Source: Rossellomorea aquimaris (lineage in GTDB: Bacteria > Bacillota > Bacilli > Bacillales > Bacillaceae_B). From it: a stretch of 54,594 bases of DNA. Below are positions 8,312 through 16,556 of the stretch, piece by piece. The notes under the pieces are model-generated. The model made no database searches and was not told where the DNA came from. It saw only the letters and a program-made list of their open reading frames with translations. How positions within the stretch are numbered: position 1 is the first letter of the stretch; each line of letters opens with the position of its first letter. Location of the stretch: NCBI RefSeq assembly GCF_001877785.1, contig NZ_MINN01000071.1, forward strand, positions 1-54,594. Direction: 5' to 3'. The position numbers and the translations under genes are program-made.

Positions 8312-8350
8312 ATAATGAAGAAAAGCAGTATGGAAGGAGAGTTAACCGCA

Positions 8351-8908
8351 GTGGATGATTTTCAGCTCATCGAGAGGGCAAAGAAGGGCGATCTTTCCGC
8401 CTACAGCAAACTGATTACTGTATATTCTCCCATTGTGGAGCGTTTCGCTTATCAGATGGGAAATCACATCGATAACATTCCTGACATCAGTCAGGAGGTT
8501 TTCATAAGGGTGTACCGGTTCATCGACGGGTTCACCCATGCGAAGTTCACTACCTGGTTATATAAAATAACACTGAATGTATCGAGGGATTTCAAAAGGA
8601 AAGAGAACCAGCATGCAAAGCGGCTCCAAAAAATAATGAACGAACCGGGTGAAGGTTCAGTCCAAGAGAGTGGGCAATTAATAAGGGAAGAAGAGGATCG
8701 TGTTCTCCACGAATGCATCCAGGAGCTTGACGACAAATATAGAGCGCCGATCATCCTATATTATTTTCACGAAAGGAAATATGAAGAGATAGCCGACATT
8801 TTATCTGTGAATCTCTCAACCATTAAAACCAGGATCCTGAGAGGGAAAGGCCTTTTGAAAAAACTGCTGGAGGAAGCGGAAAACGGGGAGGGGACACTCA
8901 ATGGATGA
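8351..8908 (+). CDS. ECF-type RNA polymerase sigma factor
   Basis: This 185-aa sigma-70 family factor has region 2 (about 4-75, including PDISQEVFIRVYRFIDGF for core and -10 binding) and region 4 (about 120-175, with YEEIADILSVNLSTIKTRILRG as the -35-recognition helix-turn-helix). GTG at 8351 is chosen because AAGGAG lies 11 bases upstream and the promoter-like element ends at 8311; ATGs at 8315 and 8330 are alternatives. The gene overlaps the next one by 8 bases. The partner is a membrane-anchored protein, so the pair probably forms a sigma/anti-sigma module that responds to an envelope signal. Confidence 0.88.
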   Translation: MDDFQLIERAKKGDLSAYSKLITVYSPIVERFAYQMGNHIDNIPDISQEVFIRVYRFIDGFTHAKFTTWLYKITLNVSRDFKRKENQHAKRLQKIMNEPGEGSVQESGQLIREEEDRVLHECIQELDDKYRAPIILYYFHERKYEEIADILSVNLSTIKTRILRGKGLLKKLLEEAENGEGTLNG

Positions 8909-10166
8909 CAAAATGTTTGATAAAAGGATGGAACTGCTTGACCGGTCGTATAAGAAAATGCCTGTTCAAACAGATGCCAGTGACATTATTAAAGCCATTA
9001 GGGAAGAACGAAACACTGTCAAAAACCCCCGCCCCCTCATTCATTGGCCCTATGCCGCCAGCTTCTTCGGTGTCCTTCTGATCGGGACCGTACTGGCGCT
9101 GCAATTGACAATGGGAGGCGAAAAAACCGACGATGGAGAAGGGCAAAACCGTCAGGCGACCGAGCAGTCACATCAAAATGAAACGCTGCAGGCAGAAATG
9201 GAGGATGCAGAAGCTCTCTACGACCTAAGGAAAACACAGGCGATGGAGCGACTCGGCTTTAATGAGGCAACCTTCAGCACCACACAGCTAGATAAGGATG
9301 CAAAAGGCCACTTGGTTTATGTTGAATCGATCCCAAAGCGTGATTATACTCTTGAAGAGAAACTTGATTGGGTGGATCGGGGGAAGGACTGGGTCGAAGA
9401 ATCACTGAGGACCCCGGATATGATGATAAGAAGCCTCAAGGACGGTATCACAATGGTGGAAGCGGAAGTGTGGACCAAGGAGTTTATGGAAAAGCAGACA
9501 AATCTGCTGCCCATCTATGAGGCCAAATTAAATGAATACAAAGAATCGTGGGAACCGCATATAAAAAATGGTGAAATCAATATGAAGAGCCTGAATGCCC
9601 CTCAGCCTTATCCAGGTGAATTCAGAAAGATGCTGGACGGGATCATGAACAATGCCGTTGGGCTGACTTACAATGAAAGGGAAGACACCCTTGAAACGTC
9701 CATTAACTTTGAGTATTTCAACATGATTTCAGGCAATGCCCTTCCGGAAGTGTATGTTTCTTATATGAAAGCCCGCCAGTCATCTGTACTGAAGGCAGGA
9801 GAGTTCACAAAAGGGTGGAAGGAAGCTGGAGACCGTCTCATTATGTTAGAACAATTGTTGAAGGAACTCCCCGAGGATTCTGCATTCAGAAATGAAGTGA
9901 GCAGGGATTTTGACCTTCTCTTTCATTATTTCGTGAACGGCGGCGTCGATCAGCCGATTTTTTCGGGAAATGGAAAGCTGAAGCCCGAAGTCCAGGAAGC
10001 GTATGAATATGTGGCAGAAACATATCCTTCATATGAAACCGGAGGCAAGGTGAAAGAAGTGTTGCAGGAACTGAGTGAATCTGATTATATGAAGCCTGAT
10101 CGCTGGGTTCAATATACGCCTGTCATCATATCTTCAGAAACGGAAGATATATACGAAAATCAGTAA
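8901..10166 (+). CDS. Membrane-anchored putative anti-sigma factor
   Basis: This 421-aa protein has a short N-terminal cytoplasmic part (about 50 residues), one transmembrane helix (about 50-72, rich in L, I, V, G and A) and a large extracellular part. That is the topology of an anti-sigma factor for the sigma gene it overlaps. The extracellular region begins with an acidic, glutamine-rich linker and is mostly helical and charged; I recognise no domain in it. Its short N-terminal segment lacks a zinc-binding HxxxCxxC motif, so it is not a classic ZAS anti-sigma protein. Anti-sigma function is inferred from operon and topology. Confidence 0.72.
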   Translation: MDDKMFDKRMELLDRSYKKMPVQTDASDIIKAIREERNTVKNPRPLIHWPYAASFFGVLLIGTVLALQLTMGGEKTDDGEGQNRQATEQSHQNETLQAEMEDAEALYDLRKTQAMERLGFNEATFSTTQLDKDAKGHLVYVESIPKRDYTLEEKLDWVDRGKDWVEESLRTPDMMIRSLKDGITMVEAEVWTKEFMEKQTNLLPIYEAKLNEYKESWEPHIKNGEINMKSLNAPQPYPGEFRKMLDGIMNNAVGLTYNEREDTLETSINFEYFNMISGNALPEVYVSYMKARQSSVLKAGEFTKGWKEAGDRLIMLEQLLKELPEDSAFRNEVSRDFDLLFHYFVNGGVDQPIFSGNGKLKPEVQEAYEYVAETYPSYETGGKVKEVLQELSESDYMKPDRWVQYTPVIISSETEDIYENQ

Positions 10167-10276
10167 AAAGCGAAAATGGCAATTGTTTTAATAATGAGGA
10201 AAATAGGGAAACATAACTAGTGAGATGCGTTTTTTAGATGAATAAAAGGAATATTGGCTGCTCCTGTAAATCCTTT

Positions 10277-10305
10277 TTGCCGAAAACCATAATCTATGGT
10301 ATAAT
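10277..10305 (+). promoter_or_regulatory. Sigma-A promoter of yugI
   Basis: TTGCCG at 10277-10282 and TATAAT at 10300-10305 are separated by 17 bases. The ribosome site AGGAGTG at 10344-10350 and ATG at 10357 follow. Confidence 0.8.
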
Positions 10306-10356
10306 CTAAAATTGCGTGTAAAAGAGAAAAATAATATATATACTAGGAGTGTTACC

Positions 10357-10764
10357 ATGACTACAAAATTCGAAACAGGATCTGTCGTAACAGGTAAAGT
10401 TACAGGCATCCAGCCATACGGAGCATTTGTTGCATTAGACGAAGAAACACAAGGACTTGTTCACATCTCTGAAATCACACACGGTTTCGTGAAAGACGTT
10501 AACGAGCACCTTTCAGTAGGCGACGAAGTAAAGGTTAAAGTATTATCAGTGGACGAATCAGCTGGTAAAATCAGCCTTTCAATCCGTGCTACAGAAGAAG
10601 CTCCTGCACCACAAGCAAAACCTGCAGCAGCGAAAAAAGCACGCCGTCAAGGAAGTGTGAAACCGGCAGCGGAAGAAACTACTCCAGCTGGCTTCAACAC
10701 ACTTAAAGACAAGCTTGAAGAATGGATCGAGCAATCTGAACGTGAAGATCTAATCAAGAAGTAA
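10357..10764 (+). CDS. yugI: S1-domain RNA-binding protein YugI (general stress protein 13 type)
   Basis: This 135-aa protein has an N-terminal S1 OB-fold (about 5-77): GSVVTGKVTGIQPYGAFVAL, GLVHISEI and VGDEVKVKVLSVD are the standard S1 strands. A lysine/alanine-rich linker and a short acidic helix ending in EWIEQSEREDLIKK follow. The protein should bind RNA or ribosomes in the cytoplasm, as recalled for B. subtilis YugI. The start at 10357 follows AGGAGTG. The gene has its own promoter and a strong terminator. Codons are A/T-ending and uniform, typical of a highly expressed gene. Confidence 0.92.
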   Translation: MTTKFETGSVVTGKVTGIQPYGAFVALDEETQGLVHISEITHGFVKDVNEHLSVGDEVKVKVLSVDESAGKISLSIRATEEAPAPQAKPAAAKKARRQGSVKPAAEETTPAGFNTLKDKLEEWIEQSEREDLIKK

Positions 10765-10774
10765 TCTTTCAATA

Positions 10775-10809
10775 AAACCACCCCGTCATAGAGACGGGGT
10801 GGTTTTTCT
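10775..10809 (+). terminator. Terminator of yugI
   Basis: AAACCACCCCGTC pairs with GACGGGGTGGTTT around a small ATAGA loop, followed by T-rich sequence. Confidence 0.93.
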
Positions 10810-10884
10810 TTTTATAAAGGGTTTCTGCGGGGTGTTACCGAAATTGTATATAGAAAGAGTGATAGGGAAGGGGGAGAGATTAAA

Positions 10885-11460
10885 ATGAAAGGGGAAATAA
10901 TGAACCAAAACACATGTGCTCATGTCCTGTACTCCTATGATAATGGTGAAGCTTATATAAAAAATGCCATTGTCTACATTACCGAGGGAATCAAGAGTGG
11001 AGATTCAGTTATTCTTATTGAGAATGAAAGGAACATAAAGATTATATTCAAACAATTAAAGAGTCGCTTGACTGATGATCAAATAGAAAAAGTTCACGCG
11101 GTCAGTAACTTTGAGTTCTACCTTACAAGGGGGAGCTACCATCCACCTGCCGTTTACAAGCAATTGACCAAAACGATCGCTCCCTATATAGAGAACGATA
11201 TTCCCTTTCGTTCCTGGGCTAACGTGGAATGGGGTTCGCTGGACGATCCCTCTCAAATCATAGACTGGTTTGAAAAAGAAACGGATAAAGCAGTACTCCA
11301 GTATAAACTGAAAGTGGTTTGTGCATATGGTAAGGAGAAAATGCCTCCAGAGATGCAGTCCATTCTGGAAAAAAGCCATCCTCATATCATGACGGATGAG
11401 AACCTGATGAAATCAAATACATACGACCCTTCAGATATGTTGGTTAAAAAAGGCGATTGA
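10885..11460 (+). CDS. MEDS-domain protein, first of a tandem pair
   Basis: This 191-aa protein consists almost entirely of a MEDS domain, a KaiC/RecA-like sensory fold first described in the DcmR regulator. Features are the CAHVLYSYDN start, the SVILIENERN strand, the motif SYHPPAVYKQL and WANVEWGSLDD followed by DWFEKETDK. No helix-turn-helix or kinase domain is attached, so it is a stand-alone sensor or binding domain. ATG at 10885 has GGGGGAGAG upstream; ATG at 10900, preceded by AAAGGGG, is equally possible. It aligns along its whole length with the next gene, a tandem duplicate. Confidence 0.8.
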   Translation: MKGEIMNQNTCAHVLYSYDNGEAYIKNAIVYITEGIKSGDSVILIENERNIKIIFKQLKSRLTDDQIEKVHAVSNFEFYLTRGSYHPPAVYKQLTKTIAPYIENDIPFRSWANVEWGSLDDPSQIIDWFEKETDKAVLQYKLKVVCAYGKEKMPPEMQSILEKSHPHIMTDENLMKSNTYDPSDMLVKKGD

Positions 11461-11528
11461 TTCCACATACATGACTCATTCGCTTTTTATTATATGTGCT
11501 GAATTAAACTTCTGCCCACTGAAGGCAT

Positions 11529-11564
11529 CTTTATAGTGGATTTACCAATCTGACCACTATGAAA
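11529..11564. repeat. Inverted repeat between the two MEDS genes
   Basis: CTTTATAGTGG at 11529-11539 and CCACTATGAAAG at 11553-11564 form an imperfect 11-bp stem with a 13-base loop. No T-run follows, so it is more likely an operator or RNA structure than a terminator. Confidence 0.45.
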
Positions 11565-11663
11565 GATCAATAATTGGATGGAAGACTTCTTTAACTGAAC
11601 AAGGGTATTAAAGATTGATAACGAATACATGTTATAAGGGAAACGAAAGGAGAGTGTCATGGA

Positions 11664-12230
11664 ATGGAAGAAGAAATAAATGGTTTTGTAAAATCAAAAC
11701 CATGCGCACACATCCTTTACTGTTACCACAACAAAGAAACTTATATCAAAAAGGTTACTGCCTATCTTGTTGACGGGGTGAAGTCAGGGGAAACGGTCAT
11801 TCTTATTGAGAGTGAAAGAAACCTGAAGTTTCTGATCGATCGCTTAAAAGAGGAGCTGACTGATAATCAATTTAAACGTGTTCACGCGATCAGTAATTAC
11901 GATTTTTATCTATCAAGCGGGAGCTATCATCCACCTGCCATCTATGAGCAATTGATGAAGATTTACACGCCTTATTTCAACGGTGATGCTCCATTCAGAA
12001 CCTGGACAAACGTAGAGTGGGGGGCGCTTGAGAACCCGTCCCATATCGTGGATTGGTTCGAAAAAGAAACGGATAAATTGGTTAATGAACAGCAGCTTAC
12101 TCTTGTATGTGCATATGAAGCAGAAAAAATGCCAGCGGATATGCAGGCGATTTTAGAGCAAAGCCATCCTCTTATTATGACGGATGAGGATCTTATTGAA
12201 TCGACCTTATACAATAAAGTCCAGCTGTAA
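11664..12230 (+). CDS. MEDS-domain protein, second of a tandem pair
   Basis: This 188-aa paralogue of the preceding gene has the same landmarks in the same order: CAHILYCYHN, TVILIESERN, SYHPPAIYEQL, WTNVEWGALEN, DWFEKETDK and a C-terminal MTDEDLIES. AAAGGAG precedes the ATG at 11664. The gap of about 200 bases between the copies carries an inverted repeat, so the two may be separately transcribed. The lack of any output domain in either copy suggests they work through a partner, which is not obvious from their neighbours. Confidence 0.8.
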   Translation: MEEEINGFVKSKPCAHILYCYHNKETYIKKVTAYLVDGVKSGETVILIESERNLKFLIDRLKEELTDNQFKRVHAISNYDFYLSSGSYHPPAIYEQLMKIYTPYFNGDAPFRTWTNVEWGALENPSHIVDWFEKETDKLVNEQQLTLVCAYEAEKMPADMQAILEQSHPLIMTDEDLIESTLYNKVQL

Positions 12231-12327
12231 CCAGGGAAAGCGGCAAATTCCAGTTGTGGGTATCTGCCGCTTGATTTATATCCAGTCCATCATTTAGCGG
12301 AAAATAAATAATTTTCAAACAATATAC

Positions 12328-12376
12328 TTGTCCGTACAACTAAGATAGACTATAATGAAAAATGAAAGCGCTTTAA
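12328..12376 (+). promoter_or_regulatory. Sigma-A promoter and cre-like site of the aldehyde dehydrogenase operon
   Basis: TTGTCC at 12328-12333 and TATAAT at 12351-12356 are 17 bases apart. TGAAAGCGCTTTAA at 12363-12376 matches the CcpA site consensus except for one base and lies at the expected start of transcription. Carbon catabolite repression by blocking initiation or elongation is therefore likely. Confidence 0.75.
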
Positions 12377-12411
12377 TAAATGGAAATACATAACAATCGG
12401 GAGGGACTCCA

Positions 12412-13932
12412 ATGCTTTATAATAATCCGAATACAGAAGGTTCACTGGTTCAATTCAAAGACACATATGATAACTTCATCGGCGGGGAATTTGTTCCGCC
12501 GGCAAGTGGTGAGTACTTCGAGAATGTATCACCTGTAACAGGGAAAGTATTTACGAAAATCGCGCGTTCAAACGAAGCGGATGTGGAAAAGGCACTGGAT
12601 GCAGCGCATGCGGCGAAGGATGCCTGGGGGAAAACATCTGTAGCTGAGAGATCGTCCATTTTAAATAAAATCGCCGATCGCATTGAAGAAAACCTGGAAA
12701 TGCTTGCAGTGGCCGAAACATGGGATAACGGAAAACCCGTCCGTGAGACTTTAGCTGCAGATTTACCGTTAGCCGTTGATCATTTCCGTTATTTCGCCGG
12801 ATGCATCAGAGCTCAGGAGGGTTCCGTCGGCGAACTTGATCAAGACACGGTATCTTATCACTTCCATGAGCCGATTGGGGTAGTTGGACAGATCATCCCT
12901 TGGAACTTCCCGATTTTGATGGCTACATGGAAGCTTGCTCCTGCGCTGGCTGCCGGGAACTGCGTCATCTTGAAACCGGCTGAACAAACACCGGCTTCCA
13001 TCATGGTTCTTGTTGAATTAATACAGGATCTGCTTCCTAACGGGGTATTAAACGTCGTTCAAGGTTTTGGTGTTGAAGCAGGTAAACCGCTTGCACAAAG
13101 TAAGCGCATCGGCAAGGTTGCCTTCACCGGGGAAACGACGACCGGACGCCTGATCATGCAATATGCTTCTCAAAATATCATTCCTGTCACACTTGAACTT
13201 GGCGGTAAATCACCGAATATCTTCTTTGAAGATATCATGAATGAAGATGATGATTTCCTGGATAAAGCTGTGGAAGGATTTGTCATGTTCGCGCTGAACC
13301 AAGGTGAAGTATGTACTTGTCCTTCAAGGGCGATTATCCAGGAATCAATCTATGACAAGTTCATGGAAAGAGCGATCGAGCGCGTGAAACAAATCAAGCA
13401 GGGCAATCCGCTGGATACAGACACTATGCTTGGTGCTCAAGCTTCTCAGGAACAATTGGATAAAATCCTTTCTTACATCGAAATCGGTAAACAAGAAGGG
13501 GCAGAATGTCTGATTGGCGGGGAGCAGAATAAATTAGACGGCGATCATGAAACAGGTTTCTACGTGAAGCCGACTGTATTTAAAGGCGACAATAGCATGC
13601 GCATCTTCCAGGAAGAAATCTTTGGACCAGTTGTGTCAGTCACAACTTTCAAAACGAAGGAAGAAGCGCTTGAAATTGCCAATGACACACTTTACGGCCT
13701 GGGAGCGGGAGTCTGGACTCGTGATATGAATACCGCTTACCGTTTCGGAAGGGAAATCCAGGCGGGACGCGTATGGACAAACTGTTACCACCAATACCCT
13801 GCTCACGCAGCATTTGGCGGATACAAAATGTCAGGTATCGGACGTGAAAACCATAAGATGATGCTTTCCCACTACCAGCAAACGAAGAACCTTCTTGTAA
13901 GCTACAGCCCTAAGAAATTAGGATTCTTCTAA
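12412..13932 (+). CDS. NAD-dependent aldehyde dehydrogenase (AldB/ExaC/AcoD-type)
   Basis: This 506-aa cytoplasmic aldehyde dehydrogenase shows the class motifs IPWNFP (162-167), LKPAEQTP (187-194), FTGETTTG (238-245), LELGGKSPN with the general base E262, and [11 protein letters not shown] with the nucleophile C301. The CTC motif and the adjacent DUF779 gene are typical of the acetaldehyde dehydrogenase subgroup (AcoD/ExaC), which oxidises acetaldehyde and similar short aldehydes to acids. The stop codon is one base from the next start. A cre-like site indicates glucose repression. Confidence 0.92.
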   Translation: MLYNNPNTEGSLVQFKDTYDNFIGGEFVPPASGEYFENVSPVTGKVFTKIARSNEADVEKALDAAHAAKDAWGKTSVAERSSILNKIADRIEENLEMLAVAETWDNGKPVRETLAADLPLAVDHFRYFAGCIRAQEGSVGELDQDTVSYHFHEPIGVVGQIIPWNFPILMATWKLAPALAAGNCVILKPAEQTPASIMVLVELIQDLLPNGVLNVVQGFGVEAGKPLAQSKRIGKVAFTGETTTGRLIMQYASQNIIPVTLELGGKSPNIFFEDIMNEDDDFLDKAVEGFVMFALNQGEVCTCPSRAIIQESIYDKFMERAIERVKQIKQGNPLDTDTMLGAQASQEQLDKILSYIEIGKQEGAECLIGGEQNKLDGDHETGFYVKPTVFKGDNSMRIFQEEIFGPVVSVTTFKTKEEALEIANDTLYGLGAGVWTRDMNTAYRFGREIQAGRVWTNCYHQYPAHAAFGGYKMSGIGRENHKMMLSHYQQTKNLLVSYSPKKLGFF

Positions 13933-13933
13933 A

Positions 13934-14266
13934 ATGGAAAACAGACTGGAAGCGACAGAGCAGGCAATCCAATTGATCGAAAAGGTTAAGAGCAAGCATG
14001 GACCGCTCCTTTTTCATCAATCAGGAGGCTGCTGTGACGGTAGTTCCCCGATGTGTTTGAGCCAGGATGATTTGATCATTGGTGACAGCGATGTGTTGGT
14101 GGGTACTGTGGCTGATTGTCCTTTCTATATGAACTCGCAGCAATATGAATACTGGAAGCATTTCAAGATCATATTGGATGTGAAGCCAGGAAGGGGAGGC
14201 GTGTTCTCTTTGGAATCCACCGAAGGAATGAGGTTCATCACGGATTCCAAGTTGATCAAGTCTTAG
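13934..14266 (+). CDS. DUF779 protein
   Basis: This 110-aa protein of family DUF779 carries the cysteine-rich signature HQSGGCCDGSSPMC (about 28-41) and a later DCPFYMN segment. It starts one base after the aldehyde dehydrogenase stop, so it belongs to that operon. DUF779 genes are commonly found beside AcoD/ExaC-type dehydrogenases. Their exact role is not something I can state with certainty; the vicinal cysteines suggest metal binding or redox help to the enzyme. Confidence 0.85.
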   Translation: MENRLEATEQAIQLIEKVKSKHGPLLFHQSGGCCDGSSPMCLSQDDLIIGDSDVLVGTVADCPFYMNSQQYEYWKHFKIILDVKPGRGGVFSLESTEGMRFITDSKLIKS

Positions 14267-14310
14267 TTTCTCAAGGCAGTTCTATTTTTAAAAAGAGAAT
14301 AATAGCTTTA

Positions 14311-14346
14311 AAAAGACAACTTATTTGTTTAAGTTGTCTTTTTTAA
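14311..14346 (+). terminator. Terminator of the aldehyde dehydrogenase-DUF779 operon
   Basis: AAAAGACAACTTA pairs with TAAGTTGTCTTTT around a short T-rich loop, followed by more T. Confidence 0.85.
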
Positions 14347-14379
14347 TAGTTATTAATTTAAAATAATTATAATTTGTTA

Positions 14380-14437
14380 TTGACTTTCATTCTCAATTAA
14401 GTAAAATAAAAATATACTTACTTAATAATCATTCTAA
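14380..14437 (+). promoter_or_regulatory. katA promoter with PerR/Fur-type box
   Basis: TTGACT at 14380-14385 and TAAAAT at 14402-14407 are 16 bases apart. TAATAATCATTCTAA at 14423-14437 matches the PerR box TTATAATNATTATAA at all but two positions and lies just downstream of the expected start site. PerR control of catalase is well known in Bacillus, so peroxide induction is likely. A Fur-type regulator could in principle use the same word. Confidence 0.7.
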
Positions 14438-14455
14438 TTTAAAGGAGTGTTCAAT

Positions 14456-15916
14456 ATGGATAGAAAGAAATTAACGACGAACCAAGGTACGCCCATCGGT
14501 GATAATCAGAACTCAATGACTGCAGGCCGCAGGGGACCTTCTTTACTGGAGGATTATCAACTGATTGAAAAATTGGCCCATTTTGACAGGGAGCGCGTGC
14601 CGGAACGAGTCGTTCACGCGAGAGGGGCCGGGGCCCACGGAGTCTTCATCACGAAAAACAGCATGAAGAAGTATACGAAAGCGAAGTTTTTGCAAGATTC
14701 CGGAACAGAGACACCGGTGTTTGCCCGTTTTTCCACAGTCATTCACGGGCAGCATTCTCCTGAAACATTAAGGGATCCACGCGGGTTTGCCGTGAAATTT
14801 TACACGGAAGAAGGAAACTGGGACTTCGTAGGGAATAATCTGCCTGTCTTCTTCATCCGCGATGCCATGAAGTTCCCGGACATGGTACATTCCTTAAAGC
14901 CGGATCCGCGGACAAATATCCAGGACGGGGAGCGATATTGGGATTTCATGTCTTTGTCTCCGGAATCGACCAATATGCTTGTCCATCTTTTCACGGATGA
15001 AGGAATTCCTGCCGGCTACCGTCAGATGAGAGGATCAAGCGTCCATTCTTTCAAATGGGTGAATGAAGCAGGGAACACGGTTTACATCAAGTTGAATTGG
15101 AGGCCGAAAGAAGGGGTTGTGAATCTTTCAGCCGAAGAAGCGGCAGAAATACAGGCTCATGACTTCAATCATGCTAGCCGCGACTTATACGAAGCCATTG
15201 AAAAAGGAAATTACCCGGAGTGGGATTTATATGTACAGATCCTCGATCCGATGGATTTGGATTCGTTCGACTTCGACCCGCTCGATGCAACGAAGGACTG
15301 GCCGGAAGAAGAAATCCCGTCTCATTTCGTTGGTACGATGATTTTAAACAGGAATCCTGAGAACGTGTTTGCGGAAACGGAATCCGTCGGCTTCAATCCG
15401 GGAGTGCTCGTAAACGGCATGCTTCCTTCAGAAGACAAACTGCTTCAAGGCCGTCTGTTCTCCTATTCCGATACGCAGCGCTACCGCATCGGGGCAAACT
15501 ATCAGCAGCTGCCGATCAACTGTCCGTTTGCAAAAGTCAATAATTATCAAAGAGACGGTGCCATGCCTTTCAAGCAGCAAACGAGTCCGATCAATTATGA
15601 ACCAAACAGTTTTGGCGGCGAGCCGAAGGAAGTGGAAGGCTACACAGAAGTGAACCAGCCTGTGACAGGCGAAAGGGGCCGGCAGAAAATCGAGAAGACC
15701 GATGATTTCGGTCAGGCAGGTCGTGTGTACAGAAGCTATTCAGCGGAAGTGAAGGACCAGCTGGTGAAAAATCTCACAGCAGAGCTGAGCGCTGTCAGCG
15801 AACGCATTGCTCTGCGTGCAATCTGTAATTTCTACCGCGCCGATGAGGAACTCGGGAAGAGAATTGCAGAAGGTGCAGGGGTGGATTTGAGTCCTTATTT
15901 GGAGTATGTGAAGTAG
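14456..15916 (+). CDS. katA: Heme catalase (clade 3, KatA)
   Basis: This 486-aa monofunctional heme catalase dismutates hydrogen peroxide to water and oxygen. The ATG at 14456 has AAAGGAGTG at the right distance. Visible motifs are RVVHARGAGAHGVF with the distal His54, the conserved segment NNLPVFFIRDAMKFPD with the active-site Asn, and RLFSYSDTQRYR with the proximal heme-ligand Tyr near residue 337. The length matches small-subunit catalases. A PerR-type box sits in its promoter. The 3' flank is the 640-bp non-coding region carrying the arrays. Confidence 0.95.
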   Translation: MDRKKLTTNQGTPIGDNQNSMTAGRRGPSLLEDYQLIEKLAHFDRERVPERVVHARGAGAHGVFITKNSMKKYTKAKFLQDSGTETPVFARFSTVIHGQHSPETLRDPRGFAVKFYTEEGNWDFVGNNLPVFFIRDAMKFPDMVHSLKPDPRTNIQDGERYWDFMSLSPESTNMLVHLFTDEGIPAGYRQMRGSSVHSFKWVNEAGNTVYIKLNWRPKEGVVNLSAEEAAEIQAHDFNHASRDLYEAIEKGNYPEWDLYVQILDPMDLDSFDFDPLDATKDWPEEEIPSHFVGTMILNRNPENVFAETESVGFNPGVLVNGMLPSEDKLLQGRLFSYSDTQRYRIGANYQQLPINCPFAKVNNYQRDGAMPFKQQTSPINYEPNSFGGEPKEVEGYTEVNQPVTGERGRQKIEKTDDFGQAGRVYRSYSAEVKDQLVKNLTAELSAVSERIALRAICNFYRADEELGKRIAEGAGVDLSPYLEYVK

Positions 15917-16111
15917 AGGGTGGTTATGGGTTCGACTCCTAATTGGGAGTGATGGAATAGCAGCTAAGCTATGATTGCAGGGGTGCCGGTCGCTTTTCGG
16001 TTTGTTTGCCGTGAGGGGGCTGGTGCTTTTTTGCTGTGTTTTGGTTTAAGGCGGGGGTGGATTTATGGGATTTGGACAGAAATTGGGGTGGGGTGTATGG
16101 GTGATATGGAT

Positions 16112-16235
16112 TTATCAACAAAAAATAGGGGGTTACCAACGATTATTTGGATTTACCAACAAAAATTCAGATTTACCAACAAAAATCACGCACTTACCGG
16201 CAATTCTTCAAAAATCGACATAATTCACGCACGCT
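16112..16235 (+). repeat. 20-bp-period array 1
   Basis: Octamers TTATCAAC (16112), TTACCAAC (16133, 16153, 16173), TTACCGGC (16194) and AAATCGAC (16212) start 21, 20, 20, 21 and 18 bases apart. An A-rich tract follows most of the cores. The last unit is embedded in ATTCTTCAAAAATCGACA followed by TAATTC, which recurs at the end of array 2. A further TTACCAGC lies at 16256. Confidence 0.85.
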
Positions 16236-16304
16236 TTATTGAAGGGCAATGCTACTTACCAGCTGACTAATTGCAGGAGTGATGACAAAATTTTTTCATC
16301 CGTT

Positions 16305-16440
16305 TTATCGACCGGAATTTAAATATATCGTCCATTTCCCCAAGTTATCGCCTGATTTTTAAGTATATCGTCCAAAATAATCTTATATCGACCAAATCAA
16401 CAAGATATCGACGATTCTTCAAAAATCGACAAATTCCGTC
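16305..16440 (+). repeat. 20-bp-period array 2
   Basis: Seven octamers, TTATCGAC, ATATCGTC, TTATCGCC, ATATCGTC, ATATCGAC, ATATCGAC and AAATCGAC, start at 16305, 16325, 16345, 16365, 16385, 16405 and 16423. The spacing is exactly 20 five times and then 18. The 18-base last step and the terminal ATTCTTCAAAAATCGACA are shared with array 1. Confidence 0.9.
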
Positions 16441-16556
16441 CTTGACGTGCCATTCACCAATCTCCACCTTCACATTCCATCCACAACCCAACAACAAAAA
16501 AGCCACACCCAACCCCAGGGCATGGCCGCTCCACCATACAATATTCCACCATCAAC

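Larger units (their letters stand above)
15917..16556. other. 640-bp non-coding region between convergent catalase and RocR-like genes
   Basis: This stretch holds two 20-bp-period arrays (entered separately) and an imperfect ACTCC/GGGAGT hairpin near 15935-15951 without a T-run. The reading frames that cross it have no ribosome sites, and the repeat period of 20-21 bases would shift frame in every unit. I see no structured RNA I can name. Confidence 0.6.

Noticed and set aside
16112..16264. DnaA-box cluster (TTATCAACA is one change from TTATCCACA)
   Set aside because: Most cores of arrays 1 and 2 differ by two or more bases from the DnaA box, there is no dnaA/dnaN nearby, and the strict 20-bp period is not typical of oriC.
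15971..16270. 99-codon open frame through array 1
   Set aside because: No ribosome site or promoter. The repeated DNA units are 20-21 bp and so change frame from unit to unit, and no protein repeat is visible.
16108..16440. CRISPR array
   Set aside because: Repeats are too short (8-10 bases) and degenerate, the intervals are only about 12 bases, and no cas gene is near.
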